From positions 15,036-79,035 of the forward strand of contig JAEYXS010000014.1 of the NCBI GenBank assembly GCA_023431185.1: 64,000 nucleotides of DNA. Reading direction: 5' to 3'. The notes under the pieces were generated by a model. It was not told the origin of the DNA, made no database searches, and was given only the letters and a program-made list of their open reading frames with translations. This DNA is from Verrucomicrobiota bacterium. Its GTDB lineage: Bacteria; Verrucomicrobiota; Verrucomicrobiia; Limisphaerales; JAEYXS01. Of the stretch, positions 59,685-64,000 are shown piece by piece (positions within the stretch are counted from its first letter, which is position 1; each line of letters begins with the position of its first letter). Both the position numbers and the translations under genes were made by a program.

Positions 59685-59830
59685 CGGAGCGCGACTCTCC
59701 GAGTCGCAGCAACTTTCCTGAGCAAATATGGGATTCATCGCCAAAGTAACAGGCATGCGCCAATACATCTGACATTTTCAAAACCTGCTTTGCTTATGAA
59801 CCTTGCTGCGACTCGGAGAGTCGCGCTCCG
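59685..59830. repeat. REPIN-like element 2 (inverted pair of REP palindromes)
   Basis: Perfect 28-bp inverted repeats at the two ends (59685-59712, 59803-59830). Each contains GCGACTC-TCC-GAGTCGC followed by AGCAA. The 90-base interior has an AGCAAAT eight bases from the left arm and an ACC before the right arm, as in element 1. It lies between the isomerase terminator and the atp promoter region. Confidence 0.85.
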
Positions 59831-59837
59831 AAAAGCA

Positions 59838-59871
59838 AAACCGCCGTCCAGCGCCAGCCGGACGGCGGTTT
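59838..59871 (-). terminator. Intrinsic terminator after the fused isomerase gene
   Basis: 12-bp stem (AAACCGCCGTCC / GGACGGCGGTTT) with a ten-base loop, followed on the - strand by TTTGCTTTTC. It lies 25 bases after the stop. Confidence 0.82.
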
Positions 59872-59895
59872 GCTATTATTTCTCAGCTTTTCCGC

Positions 59896-60984
59896 TTAAA
59901 AGCCCACCAGCTCCACATCGAAGATCAGCGTGGCATTCGGCGGGATGACACCACCAGCACCGCGCGCACCGTAACCGAGCGCTGCCGGAATGATGAGCAC
60001 GCGTTTCTCGCCCTTCTTCATATCCACCAAGGCTTCGTCCCAGCCCTTGATGACCATGCCGGTGCCGACCGGGAACTCGATGGGTTCTCCACGCTCGATG
60101 GAACTGTCGAACACCATGCCATTCACCAGTTTGCCGGTGTAATGGGCCTTGATATTCGTGCCGGGTTTGGGCTTATCGCCCTTGCCCTCGGCCACGATGA
60201 GGTATTGCAGGCCCGTCTTGCTGGTCACCAATTCCGCCTTGGGATACTTCGCCTTCAAGCTCGTGATGACACCTTCCAACTGCTTCTGCTCGCGGGCACC
60301 CGCATTTTTGCGGTCTTCCTCCACCTTCGCTTCCGCCTTTTTCAGCAAGGCATTGAAAGCCTCCTGATCCGCCTTGAACGCCTTGGCCTTGTCGCCTTGG
60401 CGGATGACTTTCACGGTGTTCATCTTCATTTCCGTCACCGGCCGGTCTTGCGGAGTGCGCGGGGTGTTGCCGATGGCTTCCACCACGTCCTGGCCCTTGA
60501 TGACCTTGCCGAAGATGCTGTGTTTGCCATCCAGATGCGGCGTGTCAGCAAGGGTGATGAAGAACTGGCTGCCATTACTGCCGGGACCGGCGTTCGCCAT
60601 GGAGAGGATGCCCGGGCCCTTATGCCGCAGACTGGGATCGAACTCATCCGCGAACCTGTAACCCGGACCGCCCGTGCCCCGGCCATCGGGATCGCCGCCC
60701 TGGATCATGAAGCCCGGGATGACGCGATGGAAGATGACGCCATCGTAAAACTTGGTGCCTTTCGGCTTGTTGGAATCCTTGGTGCCCTCGGCCAGACCGA
60801 CAAAGTTCGCCACGGTGAGCGGCGCCTTCTCGAATTCAAGCTGGATGAGGATTTTGCCCTTCGTGGTGTCGAGTTCCGCGTAGAGCCCGTCTGGGAGGTT
60901 GTCTTGTGCCATGATGGAAAAAGGGGCATTGGCAGCCATAAGCAGACCACCCAGTAACAGCGAACGGATTACTGATTGCTTCAT
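59896..60984 (-). CDS. Cyclophilin-FKBP fusion peptidyl-prolyl isomerase, secreted
   Basis: 362 residues. A signal peptide (KQSVIRSLLLGGLLMAANAP) is followed by a cyclophilin domain (~28-195) with FHRVIPGFMIQGGDPDGRG, the Arg and the Phe-Met-Gln core, and NGSQFFITLADTPHLDGKHS. A charged helical linker (KAFKADQEAFNALLKKAEAK) leads to an FKBP domain (~265-362): HYTGKLVNGMVFDSS, EFPVGTGMVIKGWDEALV and GAGGVIPPNATLIFDVELV. Two unrelated isomerase folds in one chain suggest broad periplasmic folding activity. The ATG is eight codons inside a frame that begins with TTG. It is divergent from the cytoplasmic cyclophilin gene. Confidence 0.93.
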   Translation of the reverse strand: MKQSVIRSLLLGGLLMAANAPFSIMAQDNLPDGLYAELDTTKGKILIQLEFEKAPLTVANFVGLAEGTKDSNKPKGTKFYDGVIFHRVIPGFMIQGGDPDGRGTGGPGYRFADEFDPSLRHKGPGILSMANAGPGSNGSQFFITLADTPHLDGKHSIFGKVIKGQDVVEAIGNTPRTPQDRPVTEMKMNTVKVIRQGDKAKAFKADQEAFNALLKKAEAKVEEDRKNAGAREQKQLEGVITSLKAKYPKAELVTSKTGLQYLIVAEGKGDKPKPGTNIKAHYTGKLVNGMVFDSSIERGEPIEFPVGTGMVIKGWDEALVDMKKGEKRVLIIPAALGYGARGAGGVIPPNATLIFDVELVGF

Positions 60985-61137
60985 ATAGTTAGTCTCAAAA
61001 AGTCTCAAACCCGGGACGTTCAGCCTATTGGACGCCCCAACCGGCCTTTGGGTTCAACCGTAAAATGACGTGACAAACCGCAAAGTGCGGCAAAAGCTAG
61101 CTTACATCCGGCCTAAAAGGCAACGGACAACCTTATC

Positions 61138-61656
61138 ATGGAAGCAAATAAAGAAGTGGCCGTCATCAAGACCAACAAGGGCGAAATGGTCGTGGAATTC
61201 TGGCCGGACGTCGCCCCGAAGACGGTCGAGAACTTCAAAAAGCTCGCCAACTCAGGCTTTTACGACGGCACCTGCTTCCACCGCATCGTGAAAGGCTTCA
61301 TGATCCAGGGCGGCGATCCGCTCACCAAAGATCCGGAAGAAGAGCACCGCTGGGGCACCGGCAATCCCGGTTGGAAGGTGAAGGCGGAGTTCAATACGCG
61401 GCCCCATGTGCGCGGCGTGCTCTCCATGGCTCGCTCCAATGATCCGAACTCCGCCGGGAGCCAGTTCTTCATCTGCCTCGCGAAAGCCGATTTTCTGGAT
61501 GGGAAATACACTGCCTTTGGCAAAGTCATCACGGGTGACGACGTCTTGGGTGTCATCGGTGAAACTCCCGTGGGCATGAGCAACGGCGGCGAGCGCAGCA
61601 AGCCCAGGGAACGCATCGCCGTGGAAAGCGTGCGCATCACGGCAGCGACAGCTTAA
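61138..61656 (+). CDS. Cyclophilin-type peptidyl-prolyl isomerase
   Basis: 172 residues without signal peptide, so cytoplasmic. Motifs: TVENFKKLANSGFYDGTCFH, RIVKGFMIQGGDP (with the catalytic Arg), NSAGSQFFICLAKADFLDGK and FGKVITGDDVL. The domain fills nearly the whole chain. It assists proline isomerisation in folding. The divergent neighbour is the fused periplasmic isomerase, and downstream lie a small unknown gene and a NUDIX gene, close enough to be co-transcribed. Confidence 0.94.
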   Translation: MEANKEVAVIKTNKGEMVVEFWPDVAPKTVENFKKLANSGFYDGTCFHRIVKGFMIQGGDPLTKDPEEEHRWGTGNPGWKVKAEFNTRPHVRGVLSMARSNDPNSAGSQFFICLAKADFLDGKYTAFGKVITGDDVLGVIGETPVGMSNGGERSKPRERIAVESVRITAATA

Positions 61657-61669
61657 CCTTTTCTTCACC

Positions 61670-61864
61670 ATGGACCACGAACAACTTGCCCAAGTGCTCG
61701 TGGCCATGGGTTGCCCGCAAGCCAAGTCTCTGGAGATGGCAGGGCAACTCGACAAGCGGGCCCGCCAGCTCGCCGAGAGCAAGGGCAGGACGTACGAAGA
61801 GGCGCTCACTCATCTCCTGACGCTGATGCGTCAGGGCTGGGCCGCCAAAGAAAGGGGATTGTAG
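61670..61864 (+). CDS. Small helical protein of unknown function
   Basis: 64 residues. The frame begins 13 bases after the isomerase stop and reads DHEQLAQVLVAMGCPQAKSL, EMAGQLDKRARQLAESKGRT and YEEALTHLLTLMRQGW, an amphipathic helical pattern with normal codon use. It precedes the NUDIX gene by 21 bases. It probably is a real, small conserved protein, but I do not recognise a family. Confidence 0.7.
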   Translation: MDHEQLAQVLVAMGCPQAKSLEMAGQLDKRARQLAESKGRTYEEALTHLLTLMRQGWAAKERGL

Positions 61865-61885
61865 TTGTAAGCCACAAGGAGACAC

Positions 61886-62452
61886 ATGAATGACGAGATC
61901 AAACCATGGCCGCTGGTGGAATCGAAGCCGCTGAACAACTACCGCATCTTCACCACCCGCAGCGACCGCAAGGTCTCTCCCCGCACGCACAAGGACCATG
62001 AATTCTACGTCATCGAGTCGCGCAACTGGGTCAACGTCATCGCGGTGACACCCAAGAACGAACTCGTGATGGTGGAGCAGTTCCGCCACGGCACGAACAC
62101 GGTGGAACTCGAGATCCCCGGCGGCATCATCGACAGCCATGACTCCGACCCTGTGGAAGCCGGTTTGCGTGAACTGCTGGAGGAAACCGGCTTTGAGGGC
62201 GAGCACGCGGTGTTACTGGGGCAGATCGCCGCGAACCCGGCCATCATGAACAACACCTGTTACACCGTGCTGGTTCGCAACTGCCATTTCACCTCGGAGA
62301 CCCGCTTCGATCACGGCGAGGACATCATCACCAAGCTGGTGCCCGTAAAAGACATCCCGGAACTCATCCGCTCAGGGAAAATCCAGCACGCCCTGGTGGC
62401 CGTGGCACTGTATCACTTCGATCTCTGGCAGAGAGCACAGAACGGCAAGTAG
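61886..62452 (+). CDS. NUDIX hydrolase, ADP-ribose pyrophosphatase-like
   Basis: 188 residues. N-terminal strands (WPLVESKPLNNYRIFTTRSD, VNVIAVTPKNELVMVEQFRH) are followed by the Nudix box region GGIIDSHDSDPVEAGLREL then LEETGF. The REx2EE core is complete, so metal binding is expected; the Glu of the classical GX5E is replaced by Ser and the loop is longer by one. Members with 'EQFRHGT' hydrolyse ADP-ribose or related nucleotide sugars. Ribosome-binding site AGGAGA is seven bases before the ATG. Confidence 0.92.
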   Translation: MNDEIKPWPLVESKPLNNYRIFTTRSDRKVSPRTHKDHEFYVIESRNWVNVIAVTPKNELVMVEQFRHGTNTVELEIPGGIIDSHDSDPVEAGLRELLEETGFEGEHAVLLGQIAANPAIMNNTCYTVLVRNCHFTSETRFDHGEDIITKLVPVKDIPELIRSGKIQHALVAVALYHFDLWQRAQNGK

Positions 62453-62500
62453 CCGTCCCGCATGCGGGATCAGTCCGCGCAAACTCTTTTCGCCAGCTGG

Positions 62501-62528
62501 CGCCGACTAACGTCGGCGGCTACAGCAA
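62501..62528. repeat. Single REP-like palindrome overlapping a gene's stop codon
   Basis: CGCCGAC-TAAC-GTCGGCG, then GC and TACAGCAA. The AGCAA tail is the same as in the two REPIN-like elements. On the - strand it supplies the last two codons (Leu, Leu) and the TAG of the hydrolase gene. Confidence 0.7.
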
Positions 62529-63803
62529 CTCCTTCGTCATCAGGAATTTATTTTCAGCGGTATCATAAACATTCACCGCAGTCAGACTGCCCAGCCGATT
62601 CAGCACAAAGTGCGCGATGTCCTTCATCTGCCGGAACTGCTGATACGTCAGCACACCGAGCAAATTCTCCTTGCTCCAGGGACTCTGCTGCATCGTGAGC
62701 GCGAGCAATGATTTGCCGAGATACGGCTGGCGATCCACCTGCAACTGCCCCTTCACATGCCGTGCGACGAGCTTGCGCTCCGCTCGCTTCAGCCACGCGT
62801 GATTGTCACTGCGCCCGAGCGCGATGACATTCGCCTGCGCGACTTCGGCCGCCGTCAACTCCACATCACTACGCACCAGTAGATGCCCCGCGCGCATCGT
62901 ATTCTCACCCCAGGAGAACCGCGCCAGCCGCTCTGCCTGCTGCCGGAGCATCTCCACCTCACGCGGCACCGGCGAATGCGCCGGATAAGTGATGATCACC
63001 CGCTCGCTGAACAGATCCATGAACGTGCCGCGCCGCTTCGGCGCCAACACCGGCTGCGGCACCTTGCTCTTGCGATGAGTAAGGAACCATTCCGCCAGCG
63101 AATCCTTTTTCCGCGCCGGATCGTAGAGCCACTCCCACGAATTGTGTCCCCAGCCGCGCAATTCATCGTAACGCACTTTCCCGCCCGCGAGCTTGAGCGC
63201 ATCCACCATCCGCCGCGCATTCTCCACCGGCACCACGTCGTCATACTCGCCATGCACACACCACACCGGCACGGATTTCATCGCCGCCACTGCTTTCACA
63301 TCACCACCCCCGCACACCGGCGCGATGCCCGCCCATTGCTCCGGATACTCACACGCCAGTTGCCACGCCGCATAACCACCGAGCGAAAGCCCCGTGAGAT
63401 ATTGCCGCCGCGCATCCACGCGATACCGCTCCTTCACCCAGCGCATCGCCTCCCAGAGATCCATCTCGCCCGGTCCTCGATAATCGATATCACCACGCCC
63501 AAACGGACTGAGCACGATCACATCCTCCCGGAAACCACCCTCGTGCATCTCGAAGCACTCCTCCGGAATCATGCGATGATCCGCATCCGAACCGTGCAAC
63601 ACCACCATCAGCGGATACGCCTTGCGCCGCGAATAGCTGAGGGGAACCCACAAGGCAAACGGCTGCTCCGTGTCATCCACAGAGGAAACGTAGGACGCCG
63701 TAAAATAACCTTTGGCTAACATGCCGCGCGGTTTCGAAAACCACCGCCCGACCATCAGGCCAAAAGTCCCCGCCCATTTCACGCCAAATCGCACACCTCC
63801 CAT
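62520..63803 (-). CDS. Alpha/beta hydrolase (esterase / prolyl-oligopeptidase-like)
   Basis: 427 residues from the ATG that begins GGVRFGVKWAGTFGLMVGRW. Core domain: YPLMVVLHGSDADHR (oxyanion), GLSLGGYAAW with nucleophile Ser140, VHGEYDDVVPVENA with the acid at 188/189, and GWGHNSW with His220. A C-terminal domain (~250-427) has 'LFSERVIITYPAHSPVPREV', as in secreted esterases of polysaccharide degraders. The longest frame starts 30 codons earlier but those codons only translate the word repeat upstream, so I do not use it. Later ATGs (residues 17 and 28) are also possible. No signal peptide is clear from any start. Confidence 0.82.
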   Translation of the reverse strand: MGGVRFGVKWAGTFGLMVGRWFSKPRGMLAKGYFTASYVSSVDDTEQPFALWVPLSYSRRKAYPLMVVLHGSDADHRMIPEECFEMHEGGFREDVIVLSPFGRGDIDYRGPGEMDLWEAMRWVKERYRVDARRQYLTGLSLGGYAAWQLACEYPEQWAGIAPVCGGGDVKAVAAMKSVPVWCVHGEYDDVVPVENARRMVDALKLAGGKVRYDELRGWGHNSWEWLYDPARKKDSLAEWFLTHRKSKVPQPVLAPKRRGTFMDLFSERVIITYPAHSPVPREVEMLRQQAERLARFSWGENTMRAGHLLVRSDVELTAAEVAQANVIALGRSDNHAWLKRAERKLVARHVKGQLQVDRQPYLGKSLLALTMQQSPWSKENLLGVLTYQQFRQMKDIAHFVLNRLGSLTAVNVYDTAENKFLMTKELL

Positions 63804-63810
63804 CTCTCGA

Positions 63811-63912
63811 AGTTCAGAGTTCGATGTTGGATGTTCGATGTTTCCCCATACGTCCCCTCGGTCCCATGAGTCCCATTCCCCTTCATAACTCATACTTCAT
63901 AATTCATACATT
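63811..63912. repeat. Composite word-repeat block
   Basis: Three classes in a row: GTTCGATGTTGGATGTTCGATG (63811-63844), CCCATACGTCCCCTCGG with CCCATGAGTCCCATTCCCC (63845-63882), and TTCATAACTCATACTTCATA (63882-63912). It lies directly before the hydrolase start on that gene's strand. Confidence 0.65.
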
Positions 63913-63927
63913 CCCCGAAGCAGCTTA

Positions 63928-64000
63928 CCATCCAGTTTGTTCAGTGTGACACTCCGCAATGGCATCCTGTCCTGCGGTACTCTAGCCACCAGTCCACACC
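63928..64000. repeat. 73-bp dispersed repeat, copy 2
   Basis: Same orientation as copy 1 (26105-26177), 68 of 73 positions matching without gaps. It is cut by the window edge. Confidence 0.85.

Overview
The window looks like a chromosomal piece of a Verrucomicrobiota bacterium, probably the Pedosphaera/Limisphaerales side of the phylum. This is inferred from several things read together: a prepilin-type leader followed by a long globular domain, a short ATP synthase delta subunit, Gram-negative envelope genes (BamD, LptE, TonB receptor), lipoprotein signals, and intergenic DNA full of word-like repeats. There is no rRNA, CRISPR array, phage or intact insertion sequence. One tRNA (Gly, TCC) is present.

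Layout. 0-6 kb: the start of a secreted TPR protein, then four related membrane-anchored proteins of unknown function that form two copies of an overlapping two-gene unit. 6-8 kb: a pseudopilin-like protein with a small lipoprotein, and a DUF2292 protein. 8-13 kb: a TRAP transporter operon with a TatT lipoprotein and a membrane protein behind it. 13-17 kb: an SGNH hydrolase, a polytopic membrane protein and purH. 17-24 kb: TonB receptor, YfiR-like protein and a 1310-residue hybrid histidine kinase, read as one signalling operon. 24-26 kb: bamD-lptE. 26-30 kb: a repeat-rich gap, then eight small unknown genes on the + strand and a PIN-domain toxin-antitoxin pair. 31-35 kb: a threonine dehydratase gene with what reads as a leader-peptide attenuator, and a two-gene response regulator/kinase operon. 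35-38 kb: archaeal-type phosphoglycerate mutase, a VapBC pair and a sugar nucleotidyltransferase. 38-43.6 kb: a 1693-residue TPR protein with an embedded C39-like protease domain, and a TerB-like protein. 43.8-52.6 kb: housekeeping genes (tig, hemB, carA, pyrC), a FHA protein, a thioredoxin, tRNA-Gly, a ferredoxin and a ferritin-like protein. 52.7-59.5 kb: the complete ATP synthase operon atpBEFHAGDC. 59.9-64 kb: two peptidyl-prolyl isomerases, a small unknown protein, a NUDIX hydrolase and an alpha/beta hydrolase.

The most striking signals are not protein families. (1) Upstream of the threonine dehydratase lies a 15-codon frame with four Ile codons, a competing stem and a U-tailed terminator, arranged like classical attenuation. 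(2) Two ~150-bp elements built of inverted REP-like palindromes have different stem sequences but the same loop size, tail and internal landmarks; single REP-like copies lie nearby. (3) Intergenic spaces carry degenerate short-period 'word' repeats of several classes and a 73-bp repeat present twice. (4) The four-gene paralogue array arose by duplication of a two-gene unit. (5) The ATP synthase beta subunit has a charged, internally repeated insertion next to its catalytic region.

Start codons were revised inward wherever the longest frame ran into repeat DNA or lacked a signal peptide. All family assignments come from reading motifs, not from database searches.
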